NCBI RefSeq assembly: GCF_020080835.1
Contig: NC_058160.1
Location: forward strand, 25,841,152-25,905,151
DNA: 64,000 bases
Direction: 5' to 3'
DNA from: Cotesia glomerata
Taxonomy: Eukaryota; Arthropoda; Insecta; Hymenoptera; Braconidae
Part shown: positions 12,949 through 22,000 of the stretch, one piece after another
Position numbering within the stretch: the stretch's first letter is position 1
Layout: every line of letters begins with the position of its first letter
The notes under the pieces: generated by a model
The model's database searches: none
Seen by the model: the letters and a program-made list of their open reading frames with translations, nothing else
Told to the model about the DNA's origin: nothing
Program-made: the position numbers and the translations under genes

Positions 12949-14097
12949 GCGTGCGAGTGCTTGCGTGTATTTATATAAAATATTTTTGTTTTCAAACTTA
13001 CCCTACTAGTAATATTCTCCTGATCATTAGCTGGTAATAAATTTCTATAATATTCTCCTGAAATGACATTCCCTGGTCCTTTTTTATTCATCTGTGTCAA
13101 AAAGTAAATAAAATGAAAAGTTGTGATTAATAAAGTGAACATCAAATTTAAACTAAAAAAGAATGCATCACCAAACTGTCAATTACAAAAAATAAATTTT
13201 TAAACGGTTAATTGCATCAAATGACATTTACTGTTTACTTGTAATTAAGTATGACGTGATAACAGTATAACTGATATTGAATGTAAATAGTTCTTATCAT
13301 TTCAAATATTTTTTGGTCCAACTAAATTAAAAATTAAGATTATTGAATGTTATTAAAAATTCCAAGTGATTATTGTAAATTTATCATTAATAGAAAAATA
13401 AATTTTTTATATTCCAAAAAATGAAATTTTCATAAAAAGCAAAAAATATACTCGGTTAAGAAAACTAAATTATTTTTACAAATAACTTTAAGGTTTCATA
13501 CTTATAAATTGAAATCGCGGATAAAAATTTTTTGATAAGTACAATGTTTGTTTAAATAAATTACGTGTTTTACAATAATGTTTCGCACAATTTAGCGTCT
13601 ACTTATTTACTTTTATTTCATCCTGTTATTCATATAACATAGTTACGGAATCATTTAAATTATTATTAAAATTAATTTTACTTACTCGATTAATGACACT
13701 TTTGGATTGTTTTCTTTAAGTTATGGCTGGACTGTATGCTGACAGTTTTAAAGTGCGGATTTTTTTCGTCTTGTGACGACCTTTAAGCTCGTTCACGTTA
13801 TCTAGTATCAATAAAATGAAAATTCATTATATATAGAAATTTATTTTAATGATTACAAACACTAGCAACAATAATAATAATAATAATAATTTTAAAAAAA
13901 TTACCGTCGGTGTCAATGATTGTCATTTCTTTAAGAGGTATTCCAACATTTCGAATAAATAGAGATCCATTGTGCTCATCATAATCGTTGTCATTGCAAA
14001 TCGAGACAAGTTGCTTTTCTTCGTTGAAACGAAATATTTTCTCCTTCTCAACAATATAATATCCCTTATAATTTGTGATTAAGCAAAATTTAGCCAT
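5094..14097 (-). CDS. BEN-domain-like nuclear protein gene, six exons, with one in-frame stop
   Basis: Proposed exons on the minus strand are 14097-13905, 13801-13686, 13091-13002, 12660-12322, 11192-10991 and 5233-5094. Each has GT/AG borders (donors GTAAGT at exons 2, 3 and 5; acceptors such as TTTTTAG, GACACAG, CCACAG, CTGTAG and ATTTCAG). The phases agree throughout, giving 360 codons. The first exon starts MAKFCLI, a pattern recalled from insect BEN proteins. Exon 4 is acidic/Ser-rich, then basic (NRRAKRLKR, a possible NLS). Exons 5 and 6 fit a BEN domain: a hydrophobic/basic helix ending ARRIINEFWSKDEMKSLYI, then TQKEMTKIK, and finally a helix with STLRDCRNNF. BEN domains bind DNA or mediate protein contacts in chromatin repression. 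Exon 2 has an in-frame TAA (13718-13716, codon 93), so this form is truncated, decayed, mis-assembled or spliced differently. The gene name and domain are recognised by pattern only. Confidence 0.5.
5440..6345. repeat. Dispersed transposon-derived repeat ending in a CA/CATA microsatellite
   Basis: The segment repeats variants of a block: 'CCGATTTTCACG.GGTTGG', 'GATCGACGTGGTTTTTCACGG', 'GAGCTCTCCGAG' and 'AGCCGTTCTAAAGTTATGAG'. Such blocks look like decayed insect transposon sequence, and they recur three times within the segment (about 5670, 5820 and 5980). It ends in a (CA)n tract from about 6246 to 6294, then GTGCGCGCACACG and (CATA)n to about 6330. No open frame survives. Confidence 0.4.
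6681..7627. repeat. Cluster of short GCAGTAAT motifs on both strands
   Basis: Exact or one-mismatch copies of CGCAGTAAT occur at 6682-6690, 6718-6726 (inverted), 6743-6751, 6784-6792 (inverted), 7359-7367, 7372-7380, 7390-7398, 7404-7412, 7435-7443 and 7619-7627. One more is at 5702-5710. The copies near 6690 and 6780 sit next to GGTACCAATT, so the halves would form a palindrome. No coding frame explains the spacing. Confidence 0.5.
7884..8102 (+). CDS. Possible coding fragment, unknown product
   Basis: The frame starts at ATG 7893 (MGDAKICVTDLLTTYQNTYD...) and stops at 8102. It is preceded by a splice-acceptor-like TTTTCAACAG at 7878-7887. Amino-acid composition is mixed and not obviously low-complexity, but the frame is short, no family is recognised and no partner exon was found. 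It could be a transposon remnant or chance. Confidence 0.2.
   Translation, partial: QYLMGDAKICVTDLLTTYQNTYDERLINITIIESTLCSYYNAANNSKTAATVKLFLSTNSKRSNIEAITTSE
8549..8610. repeat. TA microsatellite with adjacent palindrome
   Basis: An alternating (TA)n run starts at about 8550 and ends with CGATATA. It is followed by AAGTTTATATATATATAAACTT (about 8588-8610, a perfect palindrome). This is simple sequence able to fold back on itself. Confidence 0.7.
9273..10815. mobile_element. Nested inverted-repeat element inside the BEN-gene intron
   Basis: The left arm (about 9273-9333; GGAAGTAAAACTTCTTTAGG, then GGGTAACTCAGATTTTTTTC) is matched in inverted orientation by the right arm (about 10749-10815; GAAGTAAAACTTTTTTAGGC, then GGGTAGCTCAGATTTTTTTT). 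The interior repeats the phrase 'CTTCGCTTATGAGGCGTGCAAT' at about 9579 and 10168. It also repeats 'CCTCATAATCTC' at about 9435 and 9684. No transposase frame is seen. The alternative terminal exon 10480-10269 lies inside. Confidence 0.45.
10269..10480 (-). CDS. Alternative or spurious terminal exon of the BEN-like gene
   Basis: An open frame of 68 codons from ATG (10475) to its stop carries a coding-like peptide (DSWKSLRNFPPLENLARKY...). Weak acceptors (GTGAG or GAGAAG, giving exon starts at 10480 or 10477) would join it in phase to the exon ending at 10991. It lies between the two arms of a nested inverted repeat (9273-9333 and 10749-10815), so it may be transposon sequence or an exon brought in by a transposon. 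The exon at 5233-5094, joined at the same phase, completes the BEN-like fold better and has a stronger acceptor. It is therefore preferred as the real 3' end. Confidence 0.3.
12904..12958. repeat. CA/CG microsatellite
   Basis: A (CA)n tract (about 12904-12931) runs into (CG)n (about 12932-12946) and CACGCGTGCG, within the intron between the exons at 13091-13002 and 12660-12322. It gives a run of alternating purine-pyrimidine that could adopt Z-form DNA. It is simple sequence with no coding role. Confidence 0.85.
13868..13893. repeat. AAT trinucleotide microsatellite
   Basis: (AAT)n lies about 10 bp downstream, in transcript orientation, of the donor of the first exon of the BEN-like gene (exon end 13905), so it is intronic. 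Confidence 0.8.
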
Positions 14098-14768
14098 CCT
14101 AAAAAGTTATATGATTTTTAAAAACAAATAATACTAAAGTTAGCCGACGTTTTCAATTTTTTTCTTTCTTTTTTTTTCATTTATTAAATTAGAACTGTAA
14201 ATTATTTTTAAAAAATTGCACTTGTTGTATTTCAAGTTTTTTACTTGTGAAAATTTTTTTAATTTTTCTATAATAATTTTTTCAGTTAAAAAAATATTCT
14301 AAAAATTGCTAGATGTCGGCTAACTTAATTTTCATAGAAACAAATTCATTTTTTTTACAATTAATAGTAATTGTAAGTATCAATTATACATCACTTACCT
14401 CACATTTATTAAATATGATAAAATATTTTAATTTCCAGTAATTAATAACTGAAAAAATTATTTCAATGTTCACCTGGTAGACCGTGGAAACAACTACAAA
14501 TATATGGAAATTAATTTTAAGGTTACAATGTTAATAGCACGACAAGATAATCGATAAAAATTTACACCATTCTATTACTTACCTCAAATTTATCAAATTT
14601 TCGAAAAAAAATGTAAATTTTCTTGCTATTATATGCAATATATAATATTATATATATAAAACTACATGATAAAAAATTTTTGTATACATTCAAGACGCAA
14701 TAGAAATTACGAGAACCTCAGACTTACTATACATATACACATATATTTTTTTGGGTTCTATTACTTAC

Positions 14769-15460
14769 CGGCACAGGTAGTAACGTACATACATGATTAA
14801 GTGCCCCGTATTCATTCTATATTAAATAAATTTTTTAACAAAGACAAATAAAATTCAATATAAAGTTAGAAATTTTTTTTAAAGATAGAATTATAATTTT
14901 TGTATATTCAAATCAACATGTATTTATCATAAAAAATAATACATCAATTAATAAAAAAAAAAAAAAAATTTTTTTGTTACTGACTGGAGTTACATTCAGA
15001 CTAACACTTGTAAGAACATGAGCATACATAAACTTAATTACTTTGTTACAAGTTCAAGTACGTTACCTTAAAAATTTATAGGGATATATTTTAGGAAGCG
15101 GGAATTTGTCATGTTGAATTTGTCATCTTTTTTTTTGTTAACTAACAATTTTTTTAAACAAATAGAAAAATTAAGAAAAAAAAAGTTCTCCGCACGATAG
15201 GATATCTTTACGATTCATGAAATTCTGAATCGTTTGATACCTATATTGTGGAGTCGATTTTTTAAAAGTTAATTAAGACTTGGAAAAAATTACAAAAGAT
15301 GAAAAAAGAAATTACTGCGAGTACCTAAGCGGCCGCTTACTATTGTTATTATTTGCCTCATATTATTATTATTTCTCCCATCATCCTCCGACAACGGTTT
15401 GAGTGGAATGGTGCACGTGCACTTCCTCGGATCTGGACATCGAATCCCCGTAGAGCTCAT
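14769..15460 (-). CDS. Candidate alternative 5' exons of the BEN-like gene
   Basis: An ATG at 15460 opens a 120-nt exon to 15341 (40 codons, MSSTGIRCPDPRKCTCTIPL...), followed by a GTAAGC donor. A 48-nt segment, 14816-14769, is bounded by an AATATAG acceptor and a GTAAGT donor and reads NEYGALNHVCTLLPVP in the same phase. Both are phase 0 and so could be spliced directly to the exon at 13091, skipping the exon that holds the in-frame TAA. The result would be a stop-free protein of about 312 aa. The composition is less AT-rich than the surroundings. No transcript evidence is available, and the exons could belong to another gene. Confidence 0.3.
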
Positions 15461-15469
15461 ATTTTTTTA

Positions 15470-16135
15470 AACTTGTTAATTATATTTTTGCACTAAAAAA
15501 ATAAAAAAATAAAATTTTTTTTTTTTCGTATCGTTTCTTTGTTACCGGAAAAATTGTTATGTAAAAAAAATAAATTTTTTTCTGATTTTAACTATTTTTT
15601 AATGCAGAAATTCGAAAAACTGAAAATAATTCAAATAATATCCAACAAATTTTTTTTTAGCTTAGCTCATTTTTTTGCTTATAGAAGACAACAATAGCTA
15701 TAATTAAAAAAAAAAAAAAAAAAAAGTAAATTGCATGATTTTTCGCGGAGTTACAGCGATTTGTTTATAAACGCGTGAGCGGAACCCTTTTTTTTTTTCA
15801 TTAAAAATTTTATATCTCGTAAACTATAAGTCGTAGAGACATCGGGCTTGGCTCATTTTGTTCCTTATTTAATTCGCTAAATTTCATACGCAGCATGTCT
15901 CGACTACTTTTGCGTAGTTTCTGAGATATTTTAATCCTAAGCAACTTGCAAAAAGGCTATTTTTTAAACAATTGAATTTCCGCGATTTTTTTTTTTTTTT
16001 TTTTTTTTTTGTAAAAATGATCAACATAATTTTCTGAGTATTTAAAAAAAAAAGTTTCAATTTACCCCATTTGCATTGGAAGTCGTAAACAAACCACCTA
16101 ATATTTCCCTGCCGACTGGACTACAAGCCCCGTGC
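15470..16135. repeat. AT-rich transposon-derived region
   Basis: The segment contains long A and T homopolymers, including about 26 T near 15990-16010. A phrase 'TATATCTCGTAAACTATAAGTCGTAGAG' occurs at about 15811, with a degraded relative at about 28793-28815 (CTCATAAACTATCGGTCGTAAG). This points to an old dispersed family. No gene is seen. Confidence 0.3.
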
Positions 16136-16288
16136 CCTATTGGACGAATTCTCACACTCAATATTTTATGCTTTAACATTACTCATGTATTTCACATCTA
16201 ACAGAAAAATTCAAAGACTTGGAAATTTGGATAAAATAATAAATTTGGATAAAAAAATTTAAGTATAATTGTACATCGCGTTACAAAT

Positions 16289-16560
16289 GCCATAAGAGCG
16301 TATGAAAATTATACGCCCTTATGGCACCCGGGAACCATAAGGGCGTATAATAAAAACTCTCTTTTTTTTTTTTAAGTCCAAAAAAAATTTTTAGCTTGGA
16401 GAAAAATTTTTTTTTGCATTTCTGCACGTTTCATTCAAAAATATGTTGATTCCCCAAAAAAAATATATTTATATACGCTCTTATGGCTCCCGGGACCCAC
16501 CTCGGATGCCATAAGGGCGTACAAAAAAAATTTTTTTTTTGGGAACCGACGTATTTTTGA
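16289..16560. mobile_element. Foldback element built from GCCATAAGNGCGTA motifs
   Basis: The motif occurs five times in alternating orientation: 16289-16302 (+), 16312-16325 (-), 16335-16347 (+), 16474-16487 (-) and 16508-16521 (+). The first two form a perfect-looking hairpin apart from one base. The outer parts also match in inverted orientation: ACGTTTCATTCAAAAATATG at about 16426, and its complement CGTATTTTTGAATGAAACGT at about 16550. It has no coding content and looks like a small foldback transposon. Confidence 0.5.
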
Positions 16561-17251
16561 ATGAAACGTTTTCAAGGAACTAAAATTAATTTATTGCTTA
16601 GCCACTGTAGAAATACCATAAAATCAACATGGAATCACGAAAAAGAAATTGCAACACCATTGCTAAACCGCTGTAAAACCACAAAAAAAATGCTGTGGAA
16701 AAACAAAAATACCATAGTGGAGCCTCAATAGAAACATTACAAAGCCACCGTTAAACAAATATAGAAAAATGAAAAAAACACTGTGGAACCACCGCAGAAC
16801 CACAATAGATATATCGATAAACTACCGTTTACCTGCTGTCGAAAAACGAAAAAACTACTATAAAACCATCGCAAAACTACATTATAAGTATTACAGAACC
16901 ACCGTTAAATCACTATAGAGTAACGAATAAACTGCTGTAGAACCATCCCAGAACCACAATTTAAACATTGCTAAGCTACCATTAAACCATTGATAAAAAT
17001 CGAAAAAACCATTATGGAATCACTATGTAAAATCTATAAAACCACGTTCGAACTACGGTGGTCGAATGGCCGAAAACCACGGTTGTTCTACAGTGGTTTC
17101 ATGATGTTCCTACCGTGAACGTGGTTTCACCGTTGTTCTACCGTGATTGTAGAACCGCGAGGGGAGTTTGAGGCGGTTAACGTAAAGTTGACATAAACCA
17201 TTGAACATCAACTTGGTTGATAGTCAACCTGTGCTAACTGGGTAGTCGAGC

Positions 17252-19037
17252 TTATTCATCCCGCAGGCGTTTCAAGTTTTTAAAAATTTCCACCGGTGGA
17301 TCATCATCCTCATCACTACTGCTAAAAATCAAGAATATGTATTCTATTAGATAAAACAACAAAATTTTATGTCGGAAAATGATTTCTATACCTTTTCATA
17401 ACAAGCCTTGATGATGGTATATTGAAATAATAATTCATAGCCATTAAATTCGCTCCTCGATCGACTAAATACTCTAAAATTCCTTCGGCGTCGGTGCTTC
17501 CGGCAGCTAAATAGCAGGGTGTTTGCAACCAACGATCGGTCGCATTGTAATCTGCTTTATGATCGATTAAATACTCCACCAAGTTGTAGGTTAAAGAAGG
17601 TCCAAAAGCTAAGTGAAGTGGTACTTTATCTTCATCATCTCTTGCATTAACTTCCGCTCCATGCTCGACTAAGTACTTAACAATTTCAATGCAACCTTTA
17701 GAAACCGCATAGTGCAACGGTGTTCTATGCGCACGATCCTTAGAGTTGACATCAGCACCATGGTCGATTAAAAATTTCCACACTGGGATGGAATTTTCGA
17801 GAGCTAAATGCAGTGGTGTTTTGCATTCATCGTCAACAGCATTGACGTTCGCTTTGTGTTTAACCAATAATTTAGTCATCTCCAGGTAATTTTTTTGAGA
17901 GACCACAGCATAATGCAAAGCCGTCTTATCTTTGTAATCAACAGCATCGACATTCGCTTTGTGTTTGATCAATAATTCAATAATCTCCAGGGAATTTTTT
18001 TTAGGGACCACAGCATAATGCAAAGCCGTCTTACCTTTGTAATCAACAGCATCGACATTCGCGCCATGCTTGAGTAAGCATTCAACTCGTTCGTCGATCT
18101 GATTTTCATTATTACAATCAATTGGGTAAGAACGAATTACAGAATAGTGCAATGGTGTTTGTTTCCAGCGATCCACCACATTAACATCCGCTCCCTGCTC
18201 GATTAAATATTCAAAAATTTCCTTAGCATCAGGATGTTGAGCCGCTAAATGCAATGGTTGCTTTTCTTCATGATCGGCTGCAATTACGTCTGCCCCGTGG
18301 TCAATTAGGTACTTGATTGCTATTGGATCATTAGAATGATAAATAGCCAAATGTAATGGGGTTCTTCCTTCATTATCGACTGCATCAACAATCGCTCCAG
18401 CATCAACTAAATTCTTAATAATGAATTCGCTGTTAAAATCATTATCCTGCGACTCTTCACCAGCCTCAGCATTATCCGCAGCAGTATCAATTTCCTCATC
18501 CGTCCTTGAGACACTTACACAAAACATTGCTCTAAAGCTGTTTTGAGCAGCATAGTGCAATGGTGTTTTATTTTTATTATCTACTGCATTGACGTCCGGT
18601 TTATACGGTAGTAAAAATTCAGTTATTTGTCTGTTGGTCTTATTTTCGGCAGCATAATGCAATGGTGTTTTGTTTTGATTGTCAACCGCATTGATATCTG
18701 GTCCTTTATTGAGTAAGTGTTCAAGCATGATGAAGCTGTAGATACTCATATCATTGTTTTTATTGTATTTGGGTGAATATTTATTTACTTTGGTAGTAAA
18801 ATCATCAACAGCATAATGTAGTGGTGTTTTGCCTTCATTATCTCTCGCATTGATGTCTGCTCCACGGTCAATCAGACTTGAGATCATATTTCCTTCATGA
18901 TTATTCGCGAAAGCGTAATGCAATGGTGTTTTATTTTCATCGTCAACTGCATTGATGTCTGTGCTCCTTTCAATCAAACTTTCAAAAGCTTTAAAGTCTA
19001 ATTTTTTAATAACCTTGTGTAATTCAGTAAGCGGCAT
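17252..19037 (-). CDS. Ankyrin-repeat protein, two exons
   Basis: The ATG at 19037 opens exon 1 to 17392. A 70-nt intron (GTATAG...TTTTTAG, 17391-17322) is followed by exon 2, 17321-17252. The phases agree, and the last exon reads SSSDEDDDPPVEIFKNLKRLRDE before TAA. Reading straight through the donor would instead give a 556-aa form with a poor tail, so the spliced 571-aa form is preferred. The protein is almost entirely ankyrin repeats: about 13 copies of the 'D..GKTPLHYA ... LL.HGADVNAVD' unit, with long inserts after repeats 2 and 4. Repeats 8 and 9 (ANVDAVDYK.KTALHYAVV) are nearly identical, pointing to a recent internal duplication. There is no signal peptide, membrane segment or effector domain. 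The family mediates protein-protein contacts; the partner is unknown. The intron argues for a genuine nuclear gene and against a bacterial contaminant. Confidence 0.85.
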
Positions 19038-19077
19038 TTTGTAAGATCGAGTTTTTGGAATTGTAAGTCCTTGAAGT

Positions 19078-19084
19078 CTTTATA
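19078..19084 (-). promoter_or_regulatory. Possible TATA box of the ankyrin gene
   Basis: TATAAAG on the minus strand lies about 41-47 bases upstream of the ATG at 19037. If used, transcription would begin about 15 nt before the start codon, which is a very short leader. In AT-rich DNA such a match may be chance. Confidence 0.25.
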
Positions 19085-19099
19085 GTTTTTGAAGCCAAG

Positions 19100-22000
19100 G
19101 TTGAATTGTAGGTACAAAAATCAAAAATTTCATCTAATTTATTATCACTAAAAAATAATTATTGAATCAGTTAAATAGTTTCTGAATTCTTTTGTGGAAG
19201 AAACATCATTTTATTCAAAATACTTTACCACAGTTGAATAATCCAAATTTTGCCTTTACTTCTTGATCTTCAGAAAAATTTATTTTGAAGGAACAATGTG
19301 ATACAAAAAATCTACAATAGAAATCATAAATTCAATTTCCTATAATTTAAAAGGGAAATTATATTTCCTCCTGCGTACATGCAGTAGAGTCTCCCAAATT
19401 TCAACTAAGAGTTACTCCGAATTCCAAGAATTGAAGTTGAAGAATACACGGCAGTAGACGAGCTCCTTTACTCTCTTTTAATGGAAAATGGTGGGGAGTT
19501 GAAGTTGGAGAACGAAGAAATTAGGGAGACTCCACTGTACTTTTATTTTGGAGAGAGGTCATGTCGTGTATATTAATTTTTAGTATTTTAAGTCCCGTAG
19601 CTTCGAATTTTATACTGTATTTTATTTATAAGTAATAAACTATAGTTAGAAAAATTTTTTATTTTTTAATTCAAGATATAAAAGGAAAGAAATGGAAGTA
19701 GAATATTTCACATAATAAAATTATAAAATAAAATGCCTTTTATTTCTTGCTTTTACATGGTACAATTTAAATAAAAAAAAAACTCCTCAATAATTGAGAA
19801 AAAAATAAAAGAAAGCACAGAGAAATATTTCGGATAAATGAATGAAAATAATTGCAAAGTTGCAGTTGAAAAAATTATTCAAACTTTTAATATTTATTCT
19901 GAATTAAAAATTAAATTTTTTTATAATAGATATCATAATTAAACCCATAAAATATAATGAACATACCTTTATTTCTGTAGTTATACTAGTGAGTAGGGAA
20001 GATATTAACAATTTTCTCGTCAGTATAAATACTATCAAGTGCTTATTGCTACCATTCAACACGCCGGTATGAAGGTATGAAAGAGTTAATTCATAACACT
20101 CTGAATGTTTGTAATGATTCAATATAATATGGTCGTCTAAAAAGAGAGAGTGCGGATCGGGTGTCTTCGATTTCGTTTCCTCTACTTCAATCTTATGAGA
20201 AACTGTTCATAAAATTGCAGTAGGGGACCCGAAGTGAGCCGATCTGTTCTTTCTAAAAAACTTAAGGCCCTACCTTTAAATAAAAATTTATAAGAATCTT
20301 GAAGTTAGTCATAGGACGAAACTCGTAAAACAGGTCACGATTTATCATCATTCAAACTGTATAAAAATTTAAGTAGCTATTGATGATAAAAGTAAGCTTC
20401 ATATTCTTCTCATATTAAATTGATAAAACCTCCTGTTGTACAACACCAAATTTATCTGTCCAATGCTCAGCAGATAACTCCAGAAGAAATAACAGAAAAC
20501 TGCAGTACCAATTACCTGTCCCATCGCTTACAGAATGGGATTATCTTGGACTGGATTGTTTTCCCCCTAGCGAGAACCTAGAGCACCAATTTCCCCTTCC
20601 GCACTGCAGTAAAACTTGGTCGAACGCGAGGAGATTTTATATGCGTTAGACTCCAGAAAATATATCAGTCTCTTCTTGGGACGTGAACGCGCGACTATGG
20701 GTTCTGTTAATGAGCCACGAACCGCCCACAATCCAGAATTTTGAATACAGTGCCATTATTTTTTATCTACAAGTTGTAATTTTTTTGCACTAAAAATTGC
20801 AAACTAATCATTTGATTTTCTACCCACCGACGTGACTATAAACAGCAGTGGTAAAAATTGTCTGTATAAGTGAACCAATTATGAATTTATAATTTATAAT
20901 CATTAATTATATTAACTGAATTATAAATATAAAGTGTCGTATATTAAGTTACAGGGTTTGATGAAATAAGTTAGAAGTTATAATAGATTTAGCGAATTAA
21001 TTAAAATATATATATGGTAAAATAACTGCAAACGGTGCAAATTTACTAGTGGTGTTAGGCGGAAGGGTAGAAAAAGTTAGCAAGTGGACTTGCGTAGATT
21101 TTCGTCAGACGTAAGGGTAGTACCCGCGAGGCAAATGCGAGTCTAGCTGGATATTAACGATTAGGTGAGTACTGTGTTTATTCTTGATAATTGATAACTC
21201 GTTATATATTTTTTTTCGATAAGTCACAGCTGTGCGTTAATCGATAATTATATCATCTTATTGATAATAAGATAGGAGAGGCTAAAAAAATAAGCCTGAT
21301 CATTTATTATTGAATTAAGCTAAAAATGATTAAAGTTGATTTTACTTTAACGTTTTTGATAAATCTGACACTTTATGCTGTTATGATTTCACTAGTGAAA
21401 TTGAGAATTTGCATCAGGAAATTGTTAATCATAGAAAGTGATGCATGTAAATATTCCAAATCGAAATAATGAACTTGTATTAAGCTTACGTTAATGTAAT
21501 AGGCTTATATTGATATTACATATATGATTTAAAAAATTGATTGGTTGAAAGATAACTCAATTATAAATTTATTGGAAAAAGTAATGGAAAATATAAACAT
21601 GTAAATAGTAAATTTTATGATTTTTTTTAAATTTACAGTATAACTTAATTAAGAAAATCTCATAATTTTTTTACTATTTCATTATTTTTTTATTTTTTAG
21701 CATGAATAATTATAAAAACGGGGACTAAATAGTCGAATAGAAAATAATTAATTTTTGGATGAAAATTTTTGACAGCTCTAAATATTGAAATAAACTAATT
21801 TCCGCTCTTTTCAGTTTTGTAAATTTTTCAATTTAAAAAATTGTGATTTTCTTAAAATAAAAATTTAAAAAAATAATTTGGAGTTTAAAATTTTATTTAC
21901 GATATTTTTGTCAAAAACATATAAATTTTGTTACAAAAACTTCAATTTTTTTTTCATATTTTCGGTGATTATGTATAAAATTAATTCAATATGAATATTT

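Larger units (their letters stand above)
3925..17166. mobile_element. 13.2-kb segment bounded by long inverted arms, possible large transposon
   Basis: The left arm (about 3925-4580) and the right arm (about 16590-17166) are collinear when one is reverse-complemented. Both begin at the outer end with CCTCGCGGTT. They then share an 'ACCGTGGTTTT..CCATTC.ACCAC' block, a run of 'TTTTTCCACAGC.GTTTA' repeats, and an inner block 'ACAGCATTTTTTTGTGGTT ... TTGATTTTATRGTAT'. The arms are clearly diverged, so the structure is old. Inside lie a BEN-domain-like gene, a nested inverted repeat and several dispersed repeats. No transposase, polymerase or integrase frame is visible. No target-site duplication is evident next to the two ends (flanks ...ATGCAGAC and GGAGTTTG...). 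The alternative is two independent copies of one non-autonomous element in opposite orientation. Confidence 0.45.

Noticed and set aside
12855..13145. 96-codon minus-strand frame including a VCVCVCV run
   Set aside because: The true exon is only 13091-13002. The rest is intron and CA/CG microsatellite read through.
17367..19037. Bacterial (for example endosymbiont) origin of the ankyrin gene
   Set aside because: A phase-correct 70-nt spliceosomal intron and AT-rich insect-like flanks argue for a nuclear gene. Ancient transfer cannot be excluded.
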